From positions 43,521 through 107,520 of the forward strand of contig JAUCBJ010002454.1 in the NCBI GenBank assembly GCA_032718475.1: DNA of 64,000 nt, written 5' to 3'. Numbering within the stretch: position 1 is the stretch's first letter; each line of letters opens with the position of its first letter. The translations under genes and the position numbers were made by a program. Shown here in pieces: positions 11,166 to 22,921 of this stretch. Below the pieces are notes generated by a model that worked only from the letters and a program-made list of their open reading frames with translations, ran no database searches and had not been told where the DNA came from. This stretch comes from Nemertoderma westbladi (taxonomy: Eukaryota > Xenacoelomorpha > Nemertodermatida > Nemertodermatidae).

Positions 11166-11320
11166 TTTTAACTAAACAATAAACAACATTGAAACATTGA
11201 CTGTAAGAAACAAGTTACTTATTAAACTACCAGTCATGCAATTGTGGCCATTGTATGTGAAATAATGATTGTTTGATACGTGTAAGCAGCCTTCTAGAAC
11301 AATCAATATTATTAGGGTAG

Positions 11321-11530
11321 GTGTAAAACGCGGATCTGGATTCCAAAATTATCCATCAAGGGAAAGGAGCAGGTTACAGTGGCACGTTATTTTAACCAAA
11401 ACAATAAACTAAAGTCAATAGAACAGGTTATAGTTTTATTTTTGGGAGTTATAAAAATGTAAAAAAATCGACTTCCGTAGGGACAATGTTAAATATAGAA
11501 TCCGGATCCGGATCCGCGTTTTACTCAGAC
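11321..11530. mobile_element. Short MITE-like element
   Basis: Inverted ends: GTAAAACGCGGATCTGGATTC near 11322 and the complement of it, GAATCCGGATCCG...CGCGTTTTAC, near 11500-11524. Inside is GGGAAAGGAGCAGGTTACAGTG (11357-11378), also found inverted near 14870-14897 and direct near 49024, so this core is a dispersed repeat. Confidence 0.5.
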
Positions 11531-12780
11531 CCCATTATTATTACTAATTACCATAACAACTGAACAAAAATTAGGTTATTTTTCTTCCGAAATCCATGGC
11601 AGGTACCACCGGTGTTTTGTCTCTTCATTATATATAAAAAACAAAATTACAAACCCATAACGGGACCCGAACCTGTACCAAAACGAACCCTGAAAAATAA
11701 CCGAGTTTTACACTTACTCGCACTCGCACCACACAAACCAAACCCAATCCAATAAATATCCGAACAGGCTAAAACGTTTCGAGTTATGGTAATTAAAATA
11801 AGGATAAGTAATTAAATTCAATAATTCAATGACATCGAAAGAAGTGCACAATTAGCTAAAATCTAATCGAGCGAGGTAGATTACCTAGGACGGACTGGTC
11901 TAATTGGTTCGGTCGTTGTACGACTACCGTCCATAGACCGTCGACGGTTGCTATGGTTACTATCCCCATCCTCGCGCCAACTGAAGAATGTAAAAGTTGG
12001 CGATCTGGAAACCAAGATGTTGGGTAAATGTGGGTAAAACAGTCATTTTGGGTAAAATTATTAAAGTTCGTGTTTATTTAAAAGATTGCTATGGCAACCC
12101 GTTTAACTGGAATCTGTACAAGTAGGTAAAAGGAAATAATATAATAATATTCAATGAAATGACAAATTATTATTAATTAATTACCTAGTATTCCAATTCG
12201 TTAAGGCAGTAAGGGAGGGGAGGGGGGGTTGTTACAGGCTTGGAAGTCAACATTTTAAAATGCATACCTACTGCACCAAAAAGCGAATAAGGAGAACAAA
12301 AAAAGTGTAAGATACATTTTGGGTGGGCTATATTGAATTGTAATATTAAAAAAAATTAATTTTGAAGCCCCTTAGCGGCCAGAGCCAAAATTTACATTTT
12401 TGACTTTATATGCTTCTCCTTTGTTATGCTTTATTTTCAGAAGTTGTAACCTGTTTTTTGAATCAGCATGGTCGATTACGTGAAAAAATTCGAGCAGAAT
12501 TTTTGTTTTGTACTTTTCAAGGCAATAGCGCTAATTTTCAAAATAATTTTCAAATTTTCAAAAGTTTTTTTTTTATTAATTCGCGCAAAAACTGTCTGTT
12601 AATATGTGTGAATGTCTGTTAATAGCAACACGAAACCACAAAACATACTAAGATTTTTGCTATGGGGGTTTTCCTGGTCGCTGATTTTATTTCTGAGGTC
12701 AGATTTCACATTTAATGAAATCTAGTTAGTCTGTTTTTCTGACTGTCGGTCTTTCTGATTATCCGACAATATGTCTAGGC
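11531..12780. other. Intron DNA, no gene seen
   Basis: AT-rich sequence with a GC-richer patch at 11880-12000 containing a small self-complementary stretch around CCGTCCATAGACCGTCGACGG. The open frame at 12410-12622 lies in low-complexity T-rich sequence and has no domain. A copy of the dispersed word TATGGGGGTTTTCC lies at 12660. Confidence 0.4.
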
Positions 12781-13416
12781 ATGACATACTAAATACGACC
12801 ATGAAAGCTGCATTCTACCTACTAAATTTAGTAGGCACACGTTTTTAAAATCATTTTTAATATATTGGAAGGATTTTATAATAGAAGTCTTCTAGAACAT
12901 TTTTTTATGATTAATTTCAATAGTAAGTATTATAATTTTGAAACAACTTATTTTAATAGCTATTTTTATATATTATTGGTAAATGCCAGTTCTACTTCTT
13001 TGGTGCGTTGCGTACCTACTGTACGCCATCTCCTGGAATATTGTGTCCTAATTCAGTGACTTAAAGGCCACCAATTATTCTAGAAATCTTAACGCGTCAG
13101 AATATTTATTTTCGCTTTTAATCCTAACTACAAGCGTTGGAAAAGTAATTAAATAGCCTCGAGACAATGCTAAAACTTGCCACTTCCGAATGCTAATATT
13201 GCACTCAATTTCATTAAGATTCAGATGGGGGTGGGGTTGTAATGAATTAAAACATAACAAATATCTTGTATTTTTGATATTATTTTTTGTTATTTATGCT
13301 AGCTACAGTGGTGTTTTTTCCAAGTATCTATTGTAAATAAAATTAGCTAAATTGAGATTTTTGGTCAACAAATCGAAGAAGATTCATGACCGGTAGATTA
13401 CAAACAGATCCATTAG

Positions 13417-13650
13417 AGCGGCGATTCTCGTGTTACCGACAAATGTGCTGAGGTCGATTTCTTGACAGTCTCAAAGAAATCTCACAATCAAAAAACCATC
13501 CCGCAGCTCCGATCCCTGATTAAAGAAAATATCGACGTTGATGAAGTTTTATCAATTGAACCAGAAAATGATTACGAATTAATTTGCATTGCTGCTGAAA
13601 GTCGAAATGAAATTGATCTTGATTTAGACACACGTGAAATTCTAAAATGA
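13417..13650 (+). CDS. Unidentified ORF in the foldback loop
   Basis: From the codon after a TAG at 13414-13416 to TGA at 13648-13650, 77 codons are open. There is no ATG in the frame, so this would be a gene fragment or a terminal exon. The product is polar and acidic: KKSHNQKTIPQLRSLIKENI, then VDEVLSIEPENDYELICIAA and EIDLDLDTREILK. The composition and third-base use look more like real coding sequence than the AT-rich surroundings. It lies wholly in the loop between the two arms. I do not recognise a family. A transduplicated host exon is one reading; chance is another. Confidence 0.35.
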   Translation, partial: SGDSRVTDKCAEVDFLTVSKKSHNQKTIPQLRSLIKENIDVDEVLSIEPENDYELICIAAESRNEIDLDLDTREILK

Positions 13651-13927
13651 GTTTTGGGTTTTCTTCTTCATTAATTTGCTAGTAAAAACACAATGTTTAA
13701 AAAAAACACCGGCTTATAAAAAAAACACCAGCTATGGTCAATTGAAAAACCAATCTATCACATACAAAAAAAACTTTAAAATAATAATAAAATAATCTAA
13801 TCAGAGATTGGGAAACGACCAAAAATCTAAATTTAGCTAATTTCATTTACAATAGATACTTGGAAAAACCACTAGCTAGCACAAATAACAAAAAATAATA
13901 TCAAAAATACAAGATAATTTGGGGAAC

Positions 13928-14662
13928 AGTTCCGTATGCAGTCGCATTTTCTAAAAATTTGTTATTAAATATATTGGCATATTATATTATAACTAATTTT
14001 TTTTATTTATTATATTTATATTATTTTTTTAATTTAATTTTTTTTAATTTGCTTTGCTTTGAGAACTAAATTACCATCATTGACTAAATTACCATCACAA
14101 CATTTATCAAAAAATATTGTGTTCTAGAACACAATAATAGCTAATTTCACAACATTTGCTACCGCTAATAAAAAATCAAGGTATTTTTTAATTAACTATA
14201 TGTTCTAGAACATTATACTTTTTATTTTATTTATGTTCTAGAATAGTATATAATGCTTTTCTATTGTTCTAGACCTCTTCAACGTTGCCATTGTAACAAT
14301 GATACCTGGTATATGTTTTAAAAATGTAGTGCTATACGGAGATCTAGCCTAAAAAAAGTAGAAAAACTAGCTTGTATAAAAAATAAAAATTGTGTTCTAG
14401 AACAAAAATATTTTTCAAAATTGATAGCCAAAAGGTGTTATATAATAATTTAAAAAAATTAGCAAAAACTAGCTTGTATAAAATGTTAATATTTAATAAA
14501 TCATGTTTTTAAAAATTACTAGCTAGTCGAATAGCAAATGTTCTAAAACACAATATTTATTTTGAGAAATGTTGCAATAAAGTCAGTGTTGATATTACTA
14601 TGCAAAAGTACAGAATTTCATTAATTAATATCAAAATATCAAATGCGACTGCATACGGAACT
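13928..14662. mobile_element. TIR element nested in the foldback arm
   Basis: A perfect 22-bp terminal inverted repeat: AGTTCCGTATGCAGTCGCAT at 13928 and its complement ending at 14662. Removal of 13919-14665 largely restores pairing of the two foldback arms, showing that it inserted into the right arm. The interior is AT-rich, full of TGTTCTAGAACA-type palindromes and ACTAGC words, and non-coding. Confidence 0.65.
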
Positions 14663-15359
14663 CTAGCCGATATTTTTTACGTATTAATTCATTACAACCC
14701 CACCCCCCTCTGAATCTTAATGAAATTGAGTGGAATATTAGCATTCTGAAGTGGCAAGTTTTAGTATCGTCTCGAGGCTATTTAATTGCTAAACAATCTA
14801 CTGTAGAACAATCTAAAAAATAATGTAATAAAAACTGTGTCCTAATAGCAGATAGGAGGGGTTAAATAACATGCCACTGTAATCTGCTCCTTTCCCTAAA
14901 TTGAGAATTTAACATTGAAGCGGGATATTAATTCGCCAAGGCGGGTTTTGCGTCGTTTCCCCCCTGTCTCCCTAAAAGATAGTAATTAAATAGGCTCATT
15001 AAAACACTTTTCAAACGATTGTAGTTAAAGATTGAAAACGAAAATAAATATTCTGACGCGTTAAGATTTGTAGAATAATTGGTGGCCTTTAAGTTACTGA
15101 ATTAGGACACAATATTCCAGGAGATGGCGTACAGTAGGTACGCACCAACAAAGTAGAACTGGCATTTACCAATAATACATACAAATAGCTATTAAAATAA
15201 GTTGTTTCAAAATTATAATACTTACTATTGAAATTAATCATAAAAAAATGTTCTAGAAGACTTCTATTATAAAATCCTTCCAATATATGAAAAATTATTT
15301 TAAAAACGTGTGCCTACTAAATTTAGTAGGTAGAATGCAGCTTTCATGGTCGTATATAC

Positions 15360-16595
15360 AGTTAGGTCATGGTCTAGGTCAAATATATGAAATGGGCAGA
15401 CCATCTAGCTAAAAGTTTAGTTATGGGGGTTTTCCTTGTCGCAGAATTCATTTCGAGTGTCAGATTTAACATTTGATGATTTGCAAATTGTCTATTTCGC
15501 TTTCCGGCTGTCGGTTATATATTGACGGACCAGAGTGACAGGCATTGACAGAAAAGACGAGGCCAAATTTGAATACTGACATCAGAAATTAAGTCACGGA
15601 CCAAAACCCAGATAGGAAATTTTTTGACAGATACCGGTAAGTATGTTTTCTATTGTTTTGGAGACATGTCTGTAAGTCTCCAGTAAAGCTACAGTCTACA
15701 GTAAATCGGACAGACAGCCAAATCTCGAGAAGTACGACAGTTCTTGCTAAACGGTTTTCATATTTCATACACCCCCTGAAAGCATTGAGAAATACGAATC
15801 TGGCAGTATCTTTACTAACTCTTATCTGTAATTCAAACACTTTTAAATAGGCAATATCTCACCAATACAGGGGCCGGACAAAGTGATTGTCACATATACC
15901 TTGGTCTACTTAGAAGACGATTACTTGTACGGAAATTAAGCAAATGCGATGAAATTTTAACATATGGTCATCCTGACAAAATTTGCTTTCAAATGAACAT
16001 TTACTTTTAGGATTGCTCTTAAAAAGTTAAGATGAAATGAGCACCATTACAGGGTCGGACATAAAAATCAGAAAAGTGTCGGTCACGATGTTAAATGCAC
16101 GACACCAACTACATTGTATATATATATAAATACTGCTGAGAACGAATCTCCGTTTATCCAGCTTTCTAACGGTATGTTGGTTTACTGGATATGACCCTGG
16201 GTTGGAATTTTATAACAGTTTGTTCTACTAGCACTTTGGACCTGTGAGTAGCATGTGAAAATATCATTTTGACCATATTTTTGGCCATATTATGTTCTGC
16301 TACAGGAATACATGTCTGTTTGAGCTGAAATTAACTGTTCAAAATCTACGCTTCAGCAGCTTTCTTTGAAGCCATCAACCACTTTCTAGAACCGCCATAA
16401 ACAGAAGTTATTGCTTCAGGACACCCGTTTGGCCAATTTTGGTGAGAATGGCCCATTTGTAATCTTGATAAAAATCTGCTCTAGATGGAAAATAAAAAAT
16501 AGCCCCCGTAGCTCCGGGGGGCGGCATGCGAACACCTTCGCAACTAACATTTAGGGCATTTATTAGAAACTATAACATCAACACAAATAAAACAA
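15360..16595. other. Intron DNA with dispersed repeat fragments
   Basis: At 15420 begins a copy of the repeat word TATGGGGGTTTTCC that is also at 12660 and clustered at 21140-22060; a complementary version (GACATCAGAAATTAAGTCAC) is at 15580. The minus-strand frame 15589-15840 is not recognised. No gene is supported. Confidence 0.4.
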
Positions 16596-16600
16596 CACAC

Positions 16601-16875
16601 CTCGGTGCCTGTTGCTTAGCGGCGCACAGCTCCGTCTGTCTCTCCTGTGAGATTTCCTTCAACCGTTGTAATTCATTTAGGGACCCGTTGCTAAGGGAAC
16701 TGGATGAGTCATCTCCGTTCAAAGCGGTTTCTGCCACCACCGGTTTCCTATCTGAGTTCGTGGCTGCTCCGCTAGGTGGCGACGAATAGACCGATGCGTG
16801 GGTGTCTGGACCCGAAAGATCCACTGGTGGGTTATTGTTGCTAGTGGGGGATAATGATTCTTGTCTGGGTAGACC
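16601..16875 (-). CDS. SCRIB: Scribble C-terminal low-complexity exon
   Basis: A 275-nt exon with acceptor TCTCGAATAG and donor GAG|GTGTGT, phase 0 in and two bases out. It begins GLPRQESLSPTSNNN, continues Ser/Pro/Asn-rich (VDLSGPDTHASVYSSPPSG), and ends with a charged helix-like stretch (LNELQRLKEISQERQ). The composition suits the disordered Scribble C-terminus; PRQESLSP looks like a phosphorylation-type motif, which is inference. Codon use is less AT-biased than the surrounding introns, in favour of real coding sequence. Confidence 0.75.
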
Positions 16876-16879
16876 CTAT

Positions 16880-17753
16880 TCGAGAAAATAAATAATAATC
16901 AATAGCAAATAGCCATGAATCAAGTGAATTTATGGTGGTTCGCTATTGTTGTATGAAAGCAGGGTAGACCACGCCTACCAGAGCAGCTGACTAAGTAGGC
17001 CAGCCACAACTGGGGGCGGCCTGTGCCCCAACACAAACTAGGTTGTACACCCCTAAAGGCAGTACATATGTTTAAGCCAGCTTCCACTGAGCTTTGTATT
17101 TTCCTTACTCATTAGTTTAAGGCATGTGTTTTCGATCATAATGTTGATTCATAAAGGTGATAATGTTACATATAAGTCGTAAGTAAAAAGTTTAATTGTT
17201 ACCCCAATATTATTCCTGTATATATATTTTGATAATAGTAAATCCATTATGTATTTCACAGTAATTATATTAATCGTTACTAAAAATATCTCAAATATTT
17301 GATGTTAAATATTTATTTTAATTATAAATGTGCAAATTAAACAAGAGTTAGAAAGTACGACACAATTAGCTATTGAAACGATGTATCCCATCCCATCCGT
17401 GGCGAATTCAAAATTATTTTGGCTTCAATTCGGAATTCCAACAATGTATCATAAAATATGTGGTTTTTGTTGAGATAGGTCAATGCCATTTATGTTAAGA
17501 TTTGCTTAATTTGAAACACAAAAAAAATGGCATATTAACATTATTGTAGTAATTTTAATACATATTATTAACTTGTTTAATAGGCCATTATTATTATAAT
17601 TTGTATTATAATTTATATTATTATAATTATTATTAGGGCTACTTAAACGACCTGGTTCAATTAAAGTTCAAATGAAATTATTGAATAAAATAAATTACAA
17701 TACAAGATGTAGAGACAGGCGATGGTCCCAATAATTACGACCATACATACCAT
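16880..17753. other. Intron DNA, nothing recognised
   Basis: AT-rich sequence between the Scribble exon at 16875 and a LINE fragment. A stretch rich in TTATTATAATT lies at 17585-17640. Confidence 0.4.
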
Positions 17754-17970
17754 TTATTCGTCTGGTATAATTGATCTCTGAATTTGTTCCAGTTTCTGTA
17801 TGTCCGCTAAGACAGTTGGATCCCACATCTGGCAGTAATACTGTAGTTTAGGGCGTATTAAGCTAGTGAAAAGTGTCATTAATGGCAACCTGTTGCTTGT
17901 GGTAAAAGTACGGAGCACCCATCCGCATAACTGAGATGCAGATTTCGAAATGGTTGCGTTGCGATGTGGA
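17754..17970 (-). pseudogene. LINE reverse transcriptase C-terminal fragment
   Basis: The minus strand is open for about 72 codons ending in TAA at 17756-17754. It contains ATISKSASQLCGWVLRTF, then LPLMTLFTSLIRPKLQYYCQ and MWDPTVLADIQKLEQIQRS. The arrangement SLIRPKLxYxxQxWDP followed by IxKLExIQR is the thumb/connection region seen in CR1/Jockey-type LINE reverse transcriptases. It belongs to a different family from the element at 6289-8869. There is no start codon, and palm motifs are missing, so this is a truncated relic. A run of about 18 C lies just outside at 18019-18036. Confidence 0.75.
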
Positions 17971-18289
17971 ATGAGAAACTACAATTCTGGACGGATGGAT
18001 TTTGATTGCGGCGAAAGTCCCCCCCCCCCCCCCCCCTCACCCCTTTCAACCCCTATACGCAAATTTATATGGTATGAAATGAACAGTAGCAGTAGGCAGT
18101 AGCGACGATAGGACTACTAATTATTATCATGAAACTATAAACATTTGGTGGAAGAATCCCAGTATTTAATTACCTTATCACTATCGGACCGACTGAAGTT
18201 CATATTCTTCCATTTCCAAAATGAAGCCTAATTAATTAAATAATACATAATAATTAATATCCTCCATTAACGGAAAGAAAGGATTATAC

Positions 18290-20190
18290 GTAACGAACAC
18301 CCAATAGAGTACCGAACACCCAATAGAGTACCGAACACCCAATAGAGTACCCAACACCCAATAGAGTACCGAACACCCAATAGAGTACCCGACACCCAAT
18401 AGAGAACCGAACACCCAATAGAGTAACGAACAACCAATAGAGTAATGAACACCCAATAGAGTACCGAACACCGAATAGAGTACCGAACACCCAATAGAGT
18501 ACCGAACACCCAATAGAGTAACGAACACCCAATAGAGTAATGAACACCCAATAGATTACCGAACACCGAATAGAGCACCGAACACCCAATAGAGTAATGG
18601 ACACCCAATAGAGTAACGAACACCCAATAGAGTACCCGACACCCAACAGAGAACCGAACACCCAATAGAGTACCCAACACCCAATAGAGTACCGAACACC
18701 CAATAGAGTAACGAACACCCAATAGAGTACCGAACACCCAATAGAGTAACGAACACCCAATAGAGTACCGAACACCGAATAGAGTACCGAACACCCAATA
18801 GAGTACCGAACACCCAATAGAGTAACGAACACCCAATAGAGTAATGAACACCCAATAGATTACCGAACACCGAATAGAGCACCGAACACCCAATAGAGTA
18901 ATGGACACCCAATAGAGTAACGAACACCCAATAGAGTACCCGACACCCAATAGAGAACCGAACACCCAATAGAGTACCCAACACCCAATAGAGTACCGAA
19001 CACCCAATAGAGTAACGAACACCCAATAGAGTACCGAACACCCAATAGAGTAACGAACACCCAATAGAGTACCGAACACCCAATAGAGTACCGAACACCC
19101 AATAGAGTACCGAACACCCAATAGAGTACCGAACACCCAATAGAGTACCGAACACCCAATAGAGTAACGAACACCCAATAGAGTACCGAACACCCAATAG
19201 AGTACCGAACACCCAATAGAGTACCGAACACCGAATAGAGTAATGAACACCCAATAGAGTAATGAACACCCAATAGAGAAATGAACACCCAATAGAGTAA
19301 TGAACACCCAATAGAGTAATGAACACCCAATAGAGTAATGAACACCCAATAGAGTACCGAACACCGAATAGAGTACCGAACACCCAATAGAGTAATGAAC
19401 ACCCAATAGAGTACCGAACACCCAATAGAGTACCGAACACCCAATAGAGTAACGAACACCCAATAGAGTACTGAACACCCAATAGAGTACCGAACACCCA
19501 ATAGAGTAACGAACACCCAATAGAGTACCGAACACCGAATAGAGTACCGAACACCCAATAGAGTACCGAACACCCAATAGAGTAACGAACACCCAATAGA
19601 GTACTGAACACCCAATAGAGTACCGAACACCCAATAGAGTACCGAACACCGAATAGAGTAACGAACACCCAATAGAGTACCGAACACCGAATAGAGTACC
19701 GAACACCCAATAGAGTACCGAACACCCAATAGAGTACTGAACACCCAATAGAGTACCGAACACCCAATAGAGTACCGAACACCCAATAGAGTACCGAACA
19801 CCCAATAGAGTACCGAACACCCAATAGGGTAACGAACACCCAATAGAGTACCGAACACCCAATAGAGTACCGAACACCCAATAGAGTACCGAACACCCAA
19901 TAGGGTAACGAACACCCAATAGAGTACCGAACACCCAATAGAGTACCGAACACCCAATAGAGTACCGAACACCCAATAGAGTACCGAACACCCAATAGAG
20001 TACCGAACACCCAATAGGGTAACGAACACCCAATAGAGTACCGAACACCCAATAGAGTACCGAACACCCAATAGGGTAACGAACACCCAATAGAGTACCG
20101 AACACCCAATAGAGTACCGAACACCCAATAGAGTACCGAACATCCAATAGAGTACCTAACACCCAATAGAGTACCGAACACTCAATAGAA
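18290..20190. repeat. 19-bp tandem array
   Basis: About 100 units of a 19-bp repeat, plus-strand consensus TACCGAACACCCAATAGAG, with common variants at base 3-4 (AACG, AATG) and CCGAATAG. The array ends about 10 bases from the donor of the Scribble exon 20260-20201. Since 19 is not divisible by 3 and the unit has no stop, all three minus-strand frames stay open and give the same 19-residue hydrophobic repeat (CSVLYWVFGTLLGVRYSIG). Confidence 0.95.
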
Positions 20191-20200
20191 AGCTACTTAC

Positions 20201-20260
20201 AGATTTAATCGCCTTGGCCTTCCAATCAAATTCCGCTATTTCTTGTTCAAGTTCAGCCGC
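20201..20260 (-). CDS. SCRIB: Scribble short charged exon
   Basis: A 60-nt exon, phase 0 both sides, between TTATTTTAG and TCT|GTAAGT. It encodes 20 residues, AAELEQEIAEFDWKAKAIKS, with a heptad-like charged pattern that would extend the helix begun by DLEEFAK in the previous exon. No domain is recognisable. Support comes from strong splice sites at both ends, the open frame and phase agreement. The 19-bp satellite begins about 10 bases after its donor. Confidence 0.72.
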
Positions 20261-20261
20261 C

Positions 20262-21135
20262 TAAAATAATAAAACAATTTAAATCTATTAAATTCTGAAG
20301 TTACAAACTTCAGTGATAGAGGTCTCTCTACCTAAGAGTTAACGCCCAAAGAGGCGATTCATCGCAAAGGATGCCCCATTCCCGAAACTTCGGGAAATAA
20401 TAAACCATTTCGTTTGTACTGGAATATGTTATAGGGTTATAGTTCGATGTGTATAACCTGAAAAACAAACAGTTCTTCATGATTTAGATGGATTAAGTTG
20501 CTGGAAAATACATTAGAACATCAACAGAGCAAGCAGTCAAATTTTATGGAGATCTGACAGGACTTATTAAGGACATAAGACGCAAAAAAACAGTACCTGA
20601 AACAGTAGCTTCCCCTATGCCCACAACAAACAAATTCTTACAACAATGAAAGACTTAACATAGAGTTTTAGTTCGGTCCAAATATGGGCATTGTTGACCC
20701 TGTTGAGTTGGGAAACTCAAGTAAGGGAGCACAAGGGGGGAAATATTGTCCAAAAAAGTGACGATGTGATGTATTTATTTATCATTACAAATTTATGGAC
20801 ATATCAAATGACAAGCGCCACGGTTTTCTTTAATGTTTTACTATTAAATAAAATGTTGTACCTCTCTGAGAGAACTCGTAAATAAAATTTCCTGAAATTT
20901 TGCAGGTAGTTGTAGCAACCATTCGGACATGAGCAAGACTTAAAAAATAATAACAAAAACATAAAAAAATTTTGTTTACGGCAATTTTTGTAAACAAATG
21001 TACCTTTATGTCTAAAAAAAACACCAAAAAATACTTTTAGAGAAAAACCATTCAAAGTTTTCAAACCTTCCCGTCATTTTACTGAAAATGGAGGGATTTT
21101 TCAAACTGCTGGACAAAAATAAAGAAGTACACCAT
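20262..21135. other. Scribble intron, no gene seen
   Basis: Intron between exons 23113-22922 and 20260-20201. Contains AT-rich DNA and small unsupported open frames on both strands. No domain or splice support. Confidence 0.4.
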
Positions 21136-21139
21136 CTGG

Positions 21140-22060
21140 CTAAAAGTTTCGTTAAGAGGCTTTTCCTGGTCGCCAATTTCAATTCCGCTGTTAGATTTCG
21201 CGTTTGACCTACTATAGACTGTCACTGTCTGTCTGTCGGGCTGTCTGTCTGTATGTTCCAATACAACAATATAAGCAAGATGACGACGACCTAATTTAAC
21301 ATTTAACACTATGGGGGTTTCCTTGGCAGGGGATTTCATTCTCATGTCAGATTTCATGTTTAACTTCATCTAGACTGTCACCCAGTGTGTCTGTCTTTCC
21401 TTTTGTCTGTCTGTCTGCCAGTCTTTCACAATATAAGCAAACAAAACCATCAAAATATATGTTTTCTATGGGTATTTCCCTGGTCAGTGATTACTTTAAT
21501 TGTTAATTTTTATGTTTCAAGTTATGTTTTCTGGTAGATGGTAGCGGTAGTAGGCCAAATTGACAGACTGTCAGAGAGTCAGTCATAAGATCTACCTTCC
21601 TTCAAACAAGATAGCTGACATCGGAAATGAAATCACAGCACCGGAAAATCTAGATTGAAAATTTTGGTTGTGTTGTGTGGGTCCAAATTTTTGACAGACA
21701 CACACAGACAAACTGACAGACATACATACAGGCAGTCTGAATACAAACAAACATTAAAACTGACATCAGAAATGAAATCACCACCCAGAAAAACCTAGAC
21801 TATGGTAATTTTACTTACGTGTCGTGCTTTATATTTAACTGACAATGAACTGACAACCCACATAAAGACAAGACAAACAGACCGACAGACTGACACACAA
21901 ACAGTCCAGATTTCGACAAACGTTAAAACTGACATTAGTAATGAAATCTTTGACAGGAAAACCCCCATAACTAAACTTATATTCATGTGGTATGCTTCCT
22001 ACATTTTTGCTCAGTCAGGCAAACTGGCAGACAGAAATACAGACAGACATTCACACAGTA
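21140..22060. repeat. Clustered inverted copies of a 150-200 bp repeat
   Basis: Three plus-oriented copies begin with words like TATGGGGGTTTCCTTGG and GATTTCATTCTCATGTCAG (near 21155, 21310, 21465). Three inverted copies follow (GAAATGAAATCAC near 21625, GAAATGAAATCACC near 21770, AATGAAATC...CCCCCATA near 21940). CTGTCTGTCTGTCTG and its complement CAGACAGACAG accompany them. The cluster is roughly symmetric about 21560. Single copies lie at 12660 and 15420. Confidence 0.6.
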
Positions 22061-22064
22061 AGGG

Positions 22065-22915
22065 CTTTGCTACGACTTTACAATTAGGATTTCTGAAATT
22101 TTTACAAAATTTTGATCTAGAAACGTGAAGAAAAATTTCCTAAAAAAAATATTTTTTTTACAAATTTTAAACCTTTTAAACATTTTGCACTAAAGCGACA
22201 CTTAGTGACCGACTGCCTCATAAACGACATTTTCGAGTTGAACAACTATGTTGTACAACTAAAAGTGCTTAAGGATGTCAAGTTCAGCATCGATATGAAT
22301 ATCCAGATTCACTAAAAATAACACTTCTTTCTAATTATGCCCCCGGGTCTAGTTGCTGTAAACACCTCAAAAATCAGGGCTAGAGTGGTCAGTTCAAAGA
22401 TAATGCCAGAGCAGGCCGGTTCCCAATGATCTATAAATTAGGTTTACAGTGAAACACCTGTCGAAGTTACAATAGGGCGATATGTTATCTAGTTGTTCCA
22501 CAAAAGGTGTCGACCAGTTCAGTCAGGTAATATGTGAAACATTGTTTTTGTGATATGCTTTGTATCGCTTTGACACTCCAACGGGATCTCTGGAACTCAC
22601 TTTAGTTCAAATTTTAAGGTGTCTAGATCAACTAAATCTATCATTACGGATTCAATGGGTCTATTATTGACGCTGTGGGATACTTTTTTATTGGACATGC
22701 ATAACTTTGATGCGACGATGTTGAGGTGAACATGACAAACCATTTTGTACAAAATCTCGCTTTAATGCGAATTGTTAAGGTGCTTGTGCTACATCCTCTA
22801 GATAATAACTTTTTACATTAATATTATACAAAATGACAATCGCCATTAAAATAAACATTTTGACTAACTTCTTTAAAAATTCTCAAACATTTTTGTTTTT
22901 GACCCAATTTTTCCT
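22065..22915. other. Scribble intron, no gene seen
   Basis: AT-rich DNA up to the donor of the exon at 22922. The small plus-strand frame overlapping the exon is its antisense shadow. Confidence 0.4.
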
Positions 22916-22921
22916 CCTCAC

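Larger units (their letters stand above)
12798..15352. mobile_element. Large foldback element with nested insertions
   Basis: The left arm (12798-13365) and right arm (13817-15352) are inverted copies. The outer ends are ACCATGAAAGCTGCATTC at 12799 and its complement near 15340; the inner ends share AATTAGCTAAATT and AAGTATCTATTGTAAAT. The right arm is longer because other sequences are inserted in it: a TIR element at 13928-14662 and a block at about 14785-15010. Related outer sequence (TCCTGGAATATTGTGTCCTAATTCAGT type) is also found in the foldback at 46100-47035, so they form a family. The loop (13366-13816) holds an open frame. Confidence 0.65.

Noticed and set aside
12865-15283. Pair of similar 64-residue frames (12865-13059 plus, 15089-15283 minus)
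   Set aside because: They are the two arms of the foldback element, AT-rich and without a domain; not genes.
16526-16789. 87-residue plus-strand frame
   Set aside because: Antisense shadow of the Scribble exon 16875-16601.
18232-20181. Minus-strand open frames of 182 to 631 residues in the 19-bp array
   Set aside because: The unit has no stop and its length is not divisible by 3, so all frames stay open and encode the same hydrophobic 19-residue repeat. There is no sign of a real gene.
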